Shown piece by piece: positions 22,978 through 34,800 of a stretch of DNA of 64,000 nucleotides; position 1 is the stretch's first letter; every line of letters starts with the position of its first letter. The notes under the pieces are model-generated. The model saw only the letters and a list, made by a program, of their open reading frames with translations, was not told the DNA's origin and made no database searches. A program made the translations under genes and the position numbers. The DNA comes from Nematostella vectensis (lineage: Eukaryota; Cnidaria; Anthozoa; Actiniaria; Edwardsiidae), in contig NC_064039.1 of assembly GCF_932526225.1 (NCBI RefSeq), positions 14,278,139 to 14,342,138 on the forward strand. Reading direction: 5' to 3'.

Positions 22978-23330
22978 CCGTACCCAGGGGTAGTGCAGGG
23001 GGTGCGAACGCACCCCCAACAACGGCCGATGGTCCACTTTCGGTTCTCAATAGAAGACTAGTCCAGACCTGGGACTCTCTTTGCGCTCGATATTCTGGCT
23101 CGCGTGAAAGAGGGTCCAGTATTTATTGGCAAGAAAAGCGTGCGCGAGGCGGCGTCTTCCTGCCGGCGTCGTGGATCTAAATCACTCTAAAACCAAAACT
23201 ATAAAACATAAGCTAGATCACTAAGGTGTGTAGCCAAATCTGACAATAAACGTCTCGTGGCGATACGGAGATACTACAAAGGCATAGAAAAAAATCCATC
23301 TTTGTTCTTTCGTTTCTTTAGGTTTTTTTT
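22978..23330 (+). repeat. Dispersed repeat, copy 1
   Basis: Starts in a C-rich stretch (GCGAACGCACCCCCAACAAC) and continues through GGTCCACTTTCGGTTCTCAA, AAAACTATAAAACATAAGCT, GTAGCCAAATCTGACAATAA and GGCATAGAAAAAAATCCATC. The same blocks in the same order occur at 27134-27420. The first part also occurs inverted at 30690-30830. Confidence 0.8.
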
Positions 23331-23677
23331 TTTTCATAAGCCATGTAAAGGGGGAGAGTCCTCTGCTGTTCTCTTCTATTTTGCTTGTCTAGCCCCCCAC
23401 TCCACTCCCCGAAGGGGCGAGCTCTCGTAGACGTTCGTCACAAGCTGTTAACCTGGCACTACGCCACCAATTGAGCATGAACGAGTCTAGCGACAAGTCG
23501 CTTTGGAAATCTGTTAAAATATAACCAACTAAAACCACTATCTACGATCTCTGGCTTCTTGAGAAGGTGTATGGTGGCTTGATACAGTTCCCTACATTTG
23601 ATACGAAGAGGAATCACAAGCCGTCAAAAAAGCCAAATTTACAGAGCGGAAGTTGCAACGAATGAAGTCTACCGATC

Positions 23678-26600
23678 ATGGCTACCAAGTTCGAGCCAGA
23701 TTTTTTGCATTCCCCGGCCGTAATTTTGGATTTTAAAGTTTTGCGTGAAATTTCATGTCTTCTTTGTACTCAAGGAGCTTTAGTTAACTGGAAACATGTG
23801 GCCTGCGAACTTGGTTACTCTACTTCCGAGATTACGGGAGAATTTTCGAACTACAATGGATGCTTGCCCGCCGAGAGAGTGTTGTTAGATTTTATTCATC
23901 GAAAAGGGGGGCGGATACAGGAACTAGTAGACGTATTTACCAATCTAGAGCTTGCTGCATGTCTTCAAGAGCTCGAAGCCTCCCAAAAAAGTAGGTTAAA
24001 AGGCAAATTAAAAAAACCTACGCCAAGGTTTTGTCTTTTTTTGTGGTGTCGTCACAAGTCCTTGACTCGCACCAGTCTTCCCCGCTTGTGTACACTGCAG
24101 TTATTTCGTAATTTATTTTCGATTTCAGGGAACATAGATGATGTGTCTTTAGATAATGAAAAACGAGCCGAACAACCCAAAACCTATTCTGTGTTCGAAA
24201 AAAAAAGAAAGAAAAAGAAAAGAAAAATCAACGTGGTTTCTTTTGATCTTCGCGAAGGGAAAACGGAGAAGTGGAGGGGGGGGGGGGGGGGGGGGTCCAG
24301 CCCTTTACTGAATGCACATATGACAAAAAATAACTTGTTTTTTGTTTCCTTCCAGGTGTAAATGGTACAAACTGTGAAAATGACAGTACAAATAATGCAA
24401 TAGAGCCAACAGCTGTTGATTATGGTATCTCTGGTGATGAAAATTTAGAGCACAAAAATGAGATGAAAAATCAGGAACTGGACATTTTACGTGAAGAAAA
24501 GGATTTAGATGAGGAAATCAAACCTGACACCACCATTCTTGCTGCATCTGAGCAGAATGTAGCTGGGGGATCATTAAAGAAACAAGTTTGTAGTGAAACA
24601 GAAAACGGCGCTGTCATGTCTAACCAGCAAGGAATAGCCCCTTCCAACAAAGAGCATACTGTCTGCCAACATGAAGTTTTGAATAACCAGTCCGTAGACA
24701 ATGGTTTCCCCACCATTGTTGACTTTCCAGAGAGACCATGTTTTAATCGTTCTAAGTCGGTGCCACACAAGTCACCCTTCAAAGGGTTTAAAAATATTTT
24801 CAAAAGATCTAGATCTGTTGACTCAAGCAAGCTTCCGAGCTGCAATGAAAACCCGGTTATGAAAAAAAGACATTCAAAATCATTTTCTTTTTGGAAAAAA
24901 AATCATAGGGACAATAAACAACTAAAAGGCTCATCAGTGAGGAAGGAGAAAGAGGTCCTGAAAATAGACATATCTCCTGATTCAGGTAAAACACCGCTCT
25001 TTTATTCCGAAAATTATGTACAACTGTACTCTCAACTACTGTTAGCATCATATGGTAGAAAAGGTCTTATTCTTGACTAAGAGGACAAGATACATGTGTA
25101 CAAGGACATAATAAAACTAAGTGAAAATGGCCCAATAAATACAAAATGAGCTATCCCCCCACACTTCATCCTGCTAAGAGCCCTGGATATAGGCTTGCTC
25201 TGTAAAATAGTAAAATGCTTAATGCATTAAAAACTTTGGGGTATCTTGTCCTTTTAGGGGTATATCTTGTCCTTTTAGGTGTATATCTTGTCCTCTTAGG
25301 GGTATATCTTGTTCTCTTAGGTGTATATATATCTTGTCCTCTTAGGTGTATATCTTGTCCTCTTAGGCGTATATCTTGTCCTCTTAGGTATATCTTGTTC
25401 TCTTAGGTGTATATCTTGTTCTCTTAGGTGTATATCTTGTCCTCTTAGGTGTATATCTTGTTCTCTTAGGTGTATATCTTGTCCTCTTAGGTGTATATCT
25501 TGTTTTCTTAGGTGTATATATTGTCCTCTTAGGTGTATATCTTGCCCTCTTAGGTGTAATCTTGCCCTCTTAGGTGTATATCTTGTTCTCTTACATGTAG
25601 GTGTATATCTTGCCCTCTTAGTTGTATATCTTGTCCTCTTAGGTGTATATCTTGTTCTCTTAGGTGTATATCTTGTTCTCTTAGGTGTATATCTTGTTCT
25701 CTTAGGTGTATATCTTGTTCTCTTAGGTGTATATCTTGTCCTCTTAGGTGTATATCTTGTTCTCTTAGGTGTATATTGTGTTCTTTTAGGTGTATATCTT
25801 GTTCTCTTAGGTGTATATCTTGTCCTCTTAAGTGTATATTTTGTCCTCTTAGGTGTATCTTGTCCAGTGCAGGATTACTCGATTTTGTGGAAATTCTAGT
25901 CCAGTGTGATGTTTTTCTGAACCCCTGGTTACAGGCCTGCCAACAGAGTTTTTTTCTTACTAAAAGATGGTTCTTATACCAGTATATATTATTAAAAGTA
26001 TTGAAATTGAATGACATTTTAGATGGCAGTCCAAGCATGCCAAGCCAAATGGCAAAACCATCATCTACAACTTCTATAGAGTCTGGATATAAGGCAGAAG
26101 GTAACATATCTATCTTATCTGTTGAGAACATACCATCATTTGCTACATTAGAGGAGGGGATGACAGAGCTTGCATAAGCCAAAAAAAATAATGAAAAACA
26201 ATAGGAATGACTGAATGTTTTTATATTTTACCAGCTAAAAAGTCATATCTCATGCTCATTATATCTCACATTTTTCCCCCTATAATTTTACAAAGCAATC
26301 TCTTGATCAGATAAAATTTGAGAACCATCAGCTAACAGTTTAGACAAGGCTTGAAGTTCCTTGTGATTAATGTGATGTATTTGATGATTTTTTAATCATA
26401 TAATCTTGAAATTTAGTGTTAATTTGATTTTGCTGCCTTTGTTTTCAGACCATGTTTTTCCTCAACTGCCACCTAAATCCAGCACCATATATGGTATGCA
26501 AAATTTAATCCATAATAACCATTAGAGTTTTCTCTAGATGGAAATAAAAAATAACATCCAATAACTTTATTCAAATGCCCTTAATATTATACGTTTTTGT

Positions 26601-28418
26601 TTTTGTAGAGAACTCAAAAAAGAAGATTTATATAATCTGTGCTAGAGATGATCCAAAGATCTTTGAGGAGGCTCTCAAGCTTTTTTGGCAGTTTCAAGTT
26701 GAGAAAGGCTATCAGTGCCACATGAGTTGTATTGATTACCAAGACTTCTGCTGCAATCCAAACCGTTATGTTTATCAACAAATACTCACTGCTGATAATG
26801 TATTTCTTTGTGTCTCTGAGAAGTTGAAAGAGACATTCGAGGCGAACATGGATGGGATGAAGAGCTTTGATGATGACGGTAAGATATCAATAATAATGAT
26901 GATACTCATTGTTGTGGTGGTTAAAACGGGTGATGGTAATGATAATGATTGTGATATGATTCGGGCAAGATATCGATAATGATGATACTGATTGTTGTGG
27001 TGGTTATAATGATGGTGGTGGTGGTAATGATAATGATTCTGGAGTGATTCTGGTAAGACAGGATGGTAATGATTGTGGTGATAGTTATGCTAAAAATGAT
27101 TATGGTGATGATGATTATAATGATAATGGTTGTCAGGCTCGTTCGCACCCACCCCCCCCCTCCCCCACACAACGACCGAAGGTCCACTTTCAGTTCCCAA
27201 TGGACATGCTATTCGTAGACAAAACACTCTGGTACAAAACTATAAAACATAAGTTAGATCACTCTGGTACGTAGCCAAATCCGACAATTAGCGTCCCGTG
27301 AAGATACTGCAAAGGCATAAAAAATCTCTTTTTGTTCTTTCCATCCCCACCCAGAAAAATTAGGTCCTCTTTTTCGGATTTGGCACTCCCCCAAGAAAAA
27401 TCCTGGGCGCAGGCCTGGTTGTTGTGGTGATGATTGTGGTGTTAATAATATTTATGGTGATTATTATATGATTCTGGTAAGATGTGGATATTGATGGTGG
27501 TGGTGGTGGTGATGATGAGGGTGAGGGAAAGGGTGATAGTGATGATGATGGTGGTGATTATTATGTGATTCTGGTAAGATATAGAAAGACTAAACTCAAA
27601 GATATTGCCTATTCTTTCATGGATCCTAGATGGACAGACCTTGAGGTTCTCATCTGATTTGATCATGGGTGATGTGGCTAGCAAAGGATGTAACGAAAAG
27701 GGCAAGTTTATGACAATCCTGCTAAGTGACGACTCTGACCAGCACATTCCTCTCCTGATGAGAAACTACTGCAAGTATAAGTGGCCGTTACAAGAACGGA
27801 AGATGGAGAATACCATCCACGGAAGAGCAGACGTTGAAATGCCGCCCGTCAACAACACTCGCAAAGCACCTTCTCAGAAGGTTTCCACGGCTAATGGCAT
27901 AAAGTCTGTCATTGTAAGTACAAACTATGAGAAGGACTATAATATTCCAAAGATAATAATGCATTAACATAATCTTTTTGTGCATTTTTCCCACTGCTTT
28001 ACCCTAAAGGCTGGTTCCCCTTGATCGCACACGATCGCAGCTAACTTGACGGTACGATCGCAACCGATCGCAGCTAACTTGACCGTACGATCGCAACCGA
28101 TCGCAGCTAACTTGACCGTACGATCGCAACCGATCGCAGCTAACTTGACCGTACGATCGCAACCGATCGAAGCTAACTTGACCGTACGATCGCAACCGAT
28201 CGTAGCTAACTTGACCGTACGATCGCAACCGGTCGCAGCTAACTTGACCGTACGATCGCAACCGGTCGCAAGCTGTTTCCATACGATCACACTCGATCGC
28301 CCACGATCCTAGGGGGAGTTTCCATATCGTTTGCGATCATATGAAAACCTTAAGTTTTCACGATGTTTGTACTGTAGCTAACCTTATAATATTTTGTCGA
28401 AAACAGGCTTCAAGATGA
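23678..28418 (+). CDS. Death-domain plus SEFIR-domain adaptor (Act1/IL-17 pathway-like)
   Basis: Exons are 23678-23990, 24356-24985, 26023-26100, 26449-26493, 26609-26878 and 27630-27913, with a probable last exon at 28407-28418 (Ala-Ser-Arg-stop). All junctions are GT/AG, phase 1 throughout until the last (phase 0), giving about 543 residues. Exon 1 carries a Death-fold (VNWKHVACELGYSTSEI, then ERVLLDFIHRKGGRIQELVD and LELAACLQEL). Exon 2 encodes a long polar linker with basic Ser-rich patches (KSVPHKSPFKGFKNIFKRSR). Exons 5-6 encode a SEFIR domain: KKIYIICARDDPKIFEEAL (box 1), a central YQDFCCNPNRYVYQQI segment, and a C-terminal HIPLLMRNYCKYKWPLQ. SEFIR domains pair IL-17 receptors with the adaptor Act1. 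No signal peptide or membrane segment is seen, so this is an intracellular adaptor rather than a receptor. The joining to the tiny last exon is tentative. Confidence 0.85.
25240..25865. repeat. 21-bp minisatellite in intron 2 of the Death/SEFIR gene
   Basis: About 30 copies of a 21-bp unit (TTAGGTGTATATCTTGTCCT plus C). Read in the sense of the gene, each unit has a pyrimidine stretch followed by TTAG|G, which resembles a 3' splice site. The unit length is divisible by three, so several frames stay open across the array on both strands; these are not genes. Confidence 0.95.
26878..27600. repeat. GAT/GGT-rich array carrying repeated donor sites, Death/SEFIR intron 5
   Basis: The exon ends at 26878 with GTAAGATATCAATAATAATG. 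The string recurs as GGGCAAGATATCGATAATGA (~26961), GGTAAGACAGG (~27052), GGTAAGATGTGGATATTGAT (~27477) and GGTAAGATATAGAAAG (~27573). These are embedded in ATGATGGTGGTGGT simple sequence. A dispersed repeat (27134-27420) interrupts the array. Confidence 0.75.
27134..27420 (+). repeat. Dispersed repeat, copy 2
   Basis: Same blocks as 22978-23330 (C-rich start, AAGGTCCACTTTCAGTTCCC, AAAACTATAAAACATAAGTT, GTAGCCAAATCCGACAATTA). It ends with AATCCTGGGCGCAGGCCTGG and is inserted into the GAT-rich array of the Death/SEFIR intron. Confidence 0.8.
28023..28290. repeat. 33-bp minisatellite with CGATCG cores
   Basis: About eight copies of a 33-bp unit made of CGATCGCAGCTAACTTGACC and GTACGATCGCAAC. 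The CGATCG and GTAC cores are palindromic. The unit is divisible by three and gives long false frames on both strands. It lies in the last intron of the Death/SEFIR gene. Confidence 0.95.
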
Positions 28419-29640
28419 AAAAGGAAACAAAACTGACAGAGAGCCGAAGTTTTTAGAGACGTAGAGAAGTTAGAAAGTTTACTTTGTTGAAAATCAGGCT
28501 GCATGATTACACTACTGATAGTAAAATACTGTACAAGAAAATGTAGTCAAATAACGACTAGGATTTTTACAAATAACGCACTTAGATGAAAAAAAAAAGT
28601 TCAATCATACATCTAAAAGACTTTGAAAGGCATAATGTATTTACATAAAACCATAAATTAAATGTTTATAGTGTACAATATATTCAAGTCACATACAGCA
28701 GAAGCAGTATTTTTCGCGGCGATTTTGTGGAGCTAAGACTCCGAAAAACCGTTTGTTTTCATAACGGGTTTTTTCTTGCGAGGGAAAACCTACGGACCGA
28801 CGGTACTGTAGGTTACTGTATCCATATTTCTTTAGTTGCCAAATATGCATTTGGCGTAAAGGCCATTAGTTGTAAATATAAATTGTGATACACTCTTGTA
28901 AACATAATTGTTGAATTAAAAATTGTTGGCCATAAAGTGACAAACGAAACAATATCCTGGAGTAAGTACGCATCTGCTTTGTCTCCTATTATCTTTGCTC
29001 TACAAAGGAGTTATTTTGTCTCTATTCATAATTGGATTGGGTTGTAAAAGAAATGAAGGAAAAGGGTATTGAGATGGACAAAACAATTATCTTCTGTAAT
29101 ACATTAGTTGACATTGCAACAGTCATGAACTGGTTAATGATGAATCTCGGGCTGTTTATAATCTTGCCGCTTAGAGATTAAAAATAAATTCTCCGTAGAG
29201 AGATAGGTTGTTTTGCCGTAGTGGAGCACTAATTTTGTTTTGCAGAATCTGCATTCTTGGTTTCTTTCGCTCGCGCGCTTTTATCTGTTTCGTTGGCGTA
29301 TGCGATTCTTGCTCAGGCATAACTCTCCATGTCGAAGCTCGCGCGAAAATTCCCGTGAATCTGACAGTCGCACATGGGTTTGTTTTGGTTGTGATCGAAG
29401 ACAGTTCTTCCCTGCTAGCAGAGGCCTCTGCTAGCAGGGGAAGACAGTTCAAAACAAAGGGGAAAATTCCTCGATTATGATTGGCTCGAGGAGAATACGT
29501 GACAAGACTACCGGAAGTCATTCTTAGTTGGGGGCGGATCTGAGAATCAGGGGTTTTAGTGCAGGCGTTTTTTTCCCTCTTCCCTCTCTCCTTTCCCCCC
29601 TGCCCTGCGTCCGTTTTTGCGCTCGCCCCCAGGAACCGTG
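28419..29640. other. Probable 3' UTR then intergenic
   Basis: The first few hundred bases are the likely 3' UTR of the Death/SEFIR gene; AATTAAA at 28914-28920 could serve as a weak poly(A) signal. There is a perfect 30-bp palindrome at 29410-29439 (CCCTGCTAGCAGAGG and its complement). No gene is supported. Confidence 0.5.
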
Positions 29641-29642
29641 CG

Positions 29643-29766
29643 GCTTAGAATACAATGTGGCGCCCGATCATCGAACGGAGAGGGTTTTCCGCGATAATAA
29701 CCGAGCTTAGAATACAATATGGCGCCCGATCATCGAACGGAGAGGGTTTTCCGCGATGATAACCGA
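29643..29766. repeat. 62-bp direct tandem duplication
   Basis: 29643-29704 and 29705-29766 differ at only two positions (beginning GCTTAGAATACAAT, ending ATAACCGA). The near identity indicates a recent duplication. Confidence 0.95.
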
Positions 29767-29826
29767 GTACCGCCTGCAAGCAGGCTAGGCGAAAAAATGA
29801 CCCAAAGCGTTCAGAATATGACGCAT

Positions 29827-31055
29827 CCTGGCTGGTTAAAGCCCTGTGCAAACTGCGTCAGCACCCATCAGCATGAAAGCCCACTGAAGGAATGCTGTGC
29901 CGGAGTTAGGACGGTGTGCAAACTGCCCCAACACATGGCCAGCATGTTGGTAAAAAAGGTCACGCGTGACTGACGTTTGAAGCATGACGGGACCAAAGGC
30001 AACCCAAGACTACCATTTTTCCAGCACCTCCCAACAAGGTTTTCAAACTGCGCCAGCATTACTGGGCCAGCGTCTCGTAACTTTATTGCTGGATATGGAC
30101 AGTTCTACTGTATAGAGGCCATCCATAATCGCGATAATATTCAACAATTCTCGTGAATAAATAAAGAACAAGCGAAGTTGTTCTGTAAGTATATTTCGTA
30201 GACCTCTTATAAACCACCTTTTCTCCCAAAAAGGAACATTGGGAAGCATGACCGTGGAGCTCTGGGAACGAGAATGCCAAATGTTGGCCATGAGTTGGGG
30301 CAGTTAAGCCCCGTGCAAACTGCGCCAGCACCTGCCAGCATTGCTAGCGAATTTTCGCATATAGGACAAAGGACATGTCAAAATGGGAAATGGACTTTCT
30401 GAAATTTCCTTTGTCTAGTGGTCAGTCGAGCAAGAATTCGCCAGCAATGCTGGCAGGACCTGGCGTAGTTTGCACGGGGCTTTAGGCCGGCGAAGTGCTG
30501 GGCCGGACTTAGGCTCAGGTGTGCAAACTGCCCCCAAAACTGTGCGCTTTCCTCACATTCACCCTTTGTAGATGGTATAGTGCAACATATCTTTAGCATG
30601 GAGGTATTGGAATATATCACACTCCTTCAGAGCTTGCACTGCTGTGCTAGGTCAATCATTGCCTTGTTTTTTTTTTAAAGCGGTCACAAAGATTTAAAGA
30701 GTTATCTAAAAAGCCTTTTTGTCTAATTCGCTTATGCTTTAACGATTTATCTACAAATATCAAGTCTATTGCGAACCGAAAGTTGACCTTCCGCCGTTGT
30801 GGGGGGGGGGGGCGAACCCTTGGAACGGGCCTGAAATGAGCCCAGCATTGCTGGGTTTGTGTACAAACTGGGATATGCTCAAATGACCACGAGACAAATG
30901 AAATGCGAAGTGTTGGGCAAAAGTCTAAACTCAATCAAAATTTCTCCTACACTCGCCAGCCCCGCCCATCACGGTTTCAAACTGCGCCAAAATAGCTGGG
31001 CTAACGTCTCACCAGTCATTGCTGGCGCAGTTTGCGCAGGGCTTTAAAGGCCTTT
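29827..31055. mobile_element. Nested family of GCAAACTGCGCCAGCA repeats with a MITE
   Basis: The string GTGCAAACTGCGCCAGCACC, preceded by AAGCCC, recurs in both orientations at about 29838, 30305, 30450 (inverted) and 31025 (inverted). The pair at 30300-30360 and 30425-30490 forms inverted arms of about 60 bp, with inner CCAGCATTGCTAGCGAATT and its complement, so that unit is a MITE. The outer pair (29827 and 31055) has the same ends and may be a larger, older member into which it inserted. A third copy of the dispersed repeat of 22978 is inside at 30690-30830. Confidence 0.65.
30690..30830 (-). repeat. Dispersed repeat, copy 3 (partial, inverted)
   Basis: The reverse complement matches the first third of the repeats at 22978 and 27134: a C tract, ACAACGGCGGAAGGTCAACT, then TTCGGTTCGCAATAGACTTG. 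Confidence 0.7.
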
Positions 31056-31069
31056 AGATTAGTAGGCGT

Positions 31070-31833
31070 AGTTGTTTTACTTGAGAGGTTATTCCATACA
31101 GGGATGGGTACGAACAAAAAAGTTTGTGACCCCTAGTTCTTACAGACCCAGGCATAATTTCCACAGGGATTGGAATGTTCTGTTGGATCTTATGAAACAG
31201 TTTCAGGTCCCTGTGTACTCTTCGATCTTGTGCTGACTCCCTTATTCAGTAATGGGATCAAGCAGTAGTTGCATATTCTGTGAGAGGCCTGACGACGGAC
31301 AAGTAGGCCTGTTCCTTAATACAGTGCCGCAAGCTTTGAAATATTGGAGGAGCACAATATAGAAACATTAAGAAATTTTTTGGGGGGCACAGCCACGCCC
31401 CTACTGGTCATTTTCTTATAAGTTTTTAACATATTGAGGGCACCTGCCCCCAGTGCCCCACCCCCTGCTACGGCCCTGTAATAGATGCGTTAATGGATGA
31501 GAGATTCCTCTGGAGCACCGCAAGAATCCTGATAGGATGCAGGCTAGATACTACACTTTGACTGCTACAATTTGTTTCATGGTTTTATTCAAACCACTAT
31601 TATGCATTAAAGCCATGATAACTCATACACATGCGGCTCCAACTCCCTGCTAATTCGAGCCTATACAATGTTAGAGTATTTTTTTTTTACTAGAATAACC
31701 CAAACAATCTGCTTAAAGAACTGTTTCTTGTCTTCCTTGAGTGTTTGGGTTAACAAAGTTTCTTTAAAGTTTTCTAGTTAAAAATGAACAGGGACATTTA
31801 TTTTTCACACAATATAATTTCTTTCCTAGGACA
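31070..31833. other. Intergenic / 3' flank of POLR1F, nothing recognised
   Basis: No gene or clean element boundary. Scattered fragments look repeat-derived. Confidence 0.4.
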
Positions 31834-34800
31834 TTATACTGGTGAAACATTATCTTTTCTCTTTTTCTTTTTATGCTGTTTGTCTTTGCTTTTCTTGGGA
31901 ACTGATTGAGTGTCAGATTGTGAAGAGATTGAAACTGAATTGTTATTGTCCCCATCTGTCTCCTGTGATTCTACTTTTTTCTTCTTCTTTGGAGTTATTT
32001 GTTCTGAGTTTTCATGATTTTGCTTAATATTTCTCTTCTGAGATGCAGCATCTTGTATATTGTCCATAGGTACAACTTTTGAAGTCATTTTCATTTTTCT
32101 GTAAATCAAACACAAAACAAAATAATTCAGTATGCAAATAAGAGACATAGCTTTAATGGTGTCGGCACTTTCTTATTTGGAATTGTGTAAAGTATGTGAG
32201 CTAGAGACAGAACAGCAACCAAGGGGCAAACATTAAATTTGAGAATTCTCCTCTCTAAAGGGATCCCTAAAGCATGTTTTGAAATGTTAGCTTATAAATG
32301 CTGAAACCTTATGAAACTACTAATAATAGGGGACTTGCGCTGAGAGATCATGTGTGGTGTGATCTGTTTGGGTGGCAAACGCGTGCTCAGGTTTTTAGCA
32401 ACAAAAAAGCAACTTATTCAGCGCTTATGGAAAAAGCCAGAATTCATTTTTTTTCAAAAAGGGTTTAGTCTCATTTAAAGACTGGTGTGATGGGCACATT
32501 TATTTCTGATCAATTTGTTTGATTTTTTTGTTTTGAATTTACCACACAGAAAGGTCATATGGTCTCTTAGTGCAAGTCAACTATTTCTTCATATTATACA
32601 AATTAATGTAACTGAAACTGTAACTGAAAGACTATTTTTGAGAGGCTGCATCCCCCATTATTATTATTTGTCACCAGTTTACTTCCGGTCAATTACGTAA
32701 CAATCTCCTAGGATTTTTAAAGGAAAACAAGAAAAATATTTCAAAATTGTAAAAGCAGTGTGCCTATCGGAAGTTTCCTTGAGGATGTGACTGATAATTT
32801 AAAGCAGATGACCTGTTTAATATTGCAGGTGCTAATAGATTCTTTTGTCTCTTGTTGGTTGTTTCCATTGGACGGAAGTAAACTGGTGATAATGTGGCTT
32901 TAACAGAGGGAAGTTTAATGAAGCTTAAAACAAAAATTTTGAGTAGGTATTCAGCAGCAGAGATGTCTGCTTTATAAAACTGTAAATTAGAGAGTTTATT
33001 TTTATGACACTGGAAATCTGTGTACTGTATTTTGTAAGCTCTTGTCAAGAAAACTACTCTCAACAAGAACTGCACTATACAGCAATTAGATATATATTCC
33101 CTCATGAACTAGGATGACATTTTTTCAGGTACATGGCCTGGATTTGCTGACACAGATGTCACACTTCAAAGTATAATGTTCTGCCTTTCTTCAATGGAGT
33201 CGAGGGGTACAGTATGACATACCTGTCAACCTCCAAAAATCTCAAGGCTTGAGAATTTTTTGGGGGGAGGGGTGGGGTACATTCATTTTTGGGGGGAAGG
33301 GGTGGTTTTTTTTGGGGGGGAGAGGTGGGTTTAACCTTGCAGGCGTTTTCTGTATAGAAAGCTCTCACGAACATTGATGTTTCAAATATTTTAACCCATT
33401 GACCCCTGAACCGGCTGTCGGAAAAACCTGCTTATTCCCCTGAACCGGCCTGTACTGGCCGTTTTTAGCACGCGCGAGAAAAACCTCTCTAGCTCCCCTC
33501 CTCGTCGAGTAAAGCTTATGCAAATTCAGCTGTAGCATGACAAAGAATTGACCAATCAAATGAGCTCTTTTGCACACCTCCTAGCAGCTGAACAATAAAA
33601 CAATGCCTTGTAGTGAAATCACTTGTCTCGGGCGACCGCCATGTTGAATTCTTAGCGCTTGAAAATCGCAGTATTCTCATTATTTTCTCGCTTTCAAGAA
33701 AGATAATTAGAAAACTTGACACGATAGTTCCAGAGAGGATAATAACAGCCCGTGAGAAGATCGTTTTAATGAAAAATGACGGGAAATAGTGCGTAAAGAC
33801 ATCTGAGTTCACGCTGGATTCTGACAGTGAAATCTAACTTTTGGAGTCTCACAGTGGAGATTTTGACATGTTTCGAGAAGTACACTGCCTCTAGTCTGGT
33901 GAGAATGAATTATCTACCCACTAAAAGTCTGCTGTATGGATGGAGGCTTCTTATTTTTGTGATAAGACCTGTATCATGATATTTATTTTGGCTAAATCAG
34001 GCCGGGGTGAATTCAATAATTAGACCACGTGTGGTTGCTCTTATCTCAAAATACTCATTTCATGAGGTCAAAATGGTACAAAAATAAATTTTACTGGATC
34101 ACACAACATCTGCAAGGCAACAAGGATGTCACAAAGGGTTTTTTTAGATGGATTAACCCGAATATTTTGCATGTTTTATTTTTGCTCTGTTTGAGAACGA
34201 TAGATTTGACTAACAAAATCCGTGCGAACAATTTGAATCAATTCTATATTCCTCCGTTCTTGGTAAATAAAAATTAAGGAAAATCAATAAGTAATCAATA
34301 CTTTCAGAAGAGAAAGTTTAACCGTCGCTGTGTCCAGAACACACACTTTGAAATACATAAAATGTCTTTGTTTTACCAAGTCTTGAAATCTTATCTATGA
34401 AATAAACTCACGGAATGTATTCAGGAATACTGTGAGCACATTATTTTAAATATTGTATTGATTTATGTATTTATTAAAAAATAATTTTGTCATAAGTTTT
34501 GTTTTGTTTCTTTTTGTTCACTAAATTGATAAAATTTCAATAAACTTGTTAAACAATCGTCTAGTTTTTATATTTTCCTAGTTCTTTACAGATTAATTTT
34601 TACACCCTCCAATTCCTCATCTTTTTCTGAATAAGATGCACTAGTTGCTTTTATGTACAGTAATATTGTATCGCAATTTACTGCGCATATGTGTTTTCTT
34701 TTCTTCTTGAGTGAATTTGCAAAACTTATGAAAACTCCCAGAAAGGGTGAATCGCGCGCTATTATCCCAGGAGCAAATGGGTTAATAGAAAATAGGTGAA

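Noticed and set aside
24129-24260. Additional exon of the Death/SEFIR gene after a TTTCAG
   Set aside because: It has no donor in the phase needed for the next exon, while exon 1 joins 24356 directly in frame; left as intron.
25321-26182. Long open frames on both strands over the 21-bp array
   Set aside because: The unit is divisible by three and stop-free; the frames are a product of the minisatellite, with periodic low-complexity residues and no start context.
28004-28312. Three overlapping frames of 88-108 codons
   Set aside because: Translation of the 33-bp CGATCG minisatellite, not a protein.
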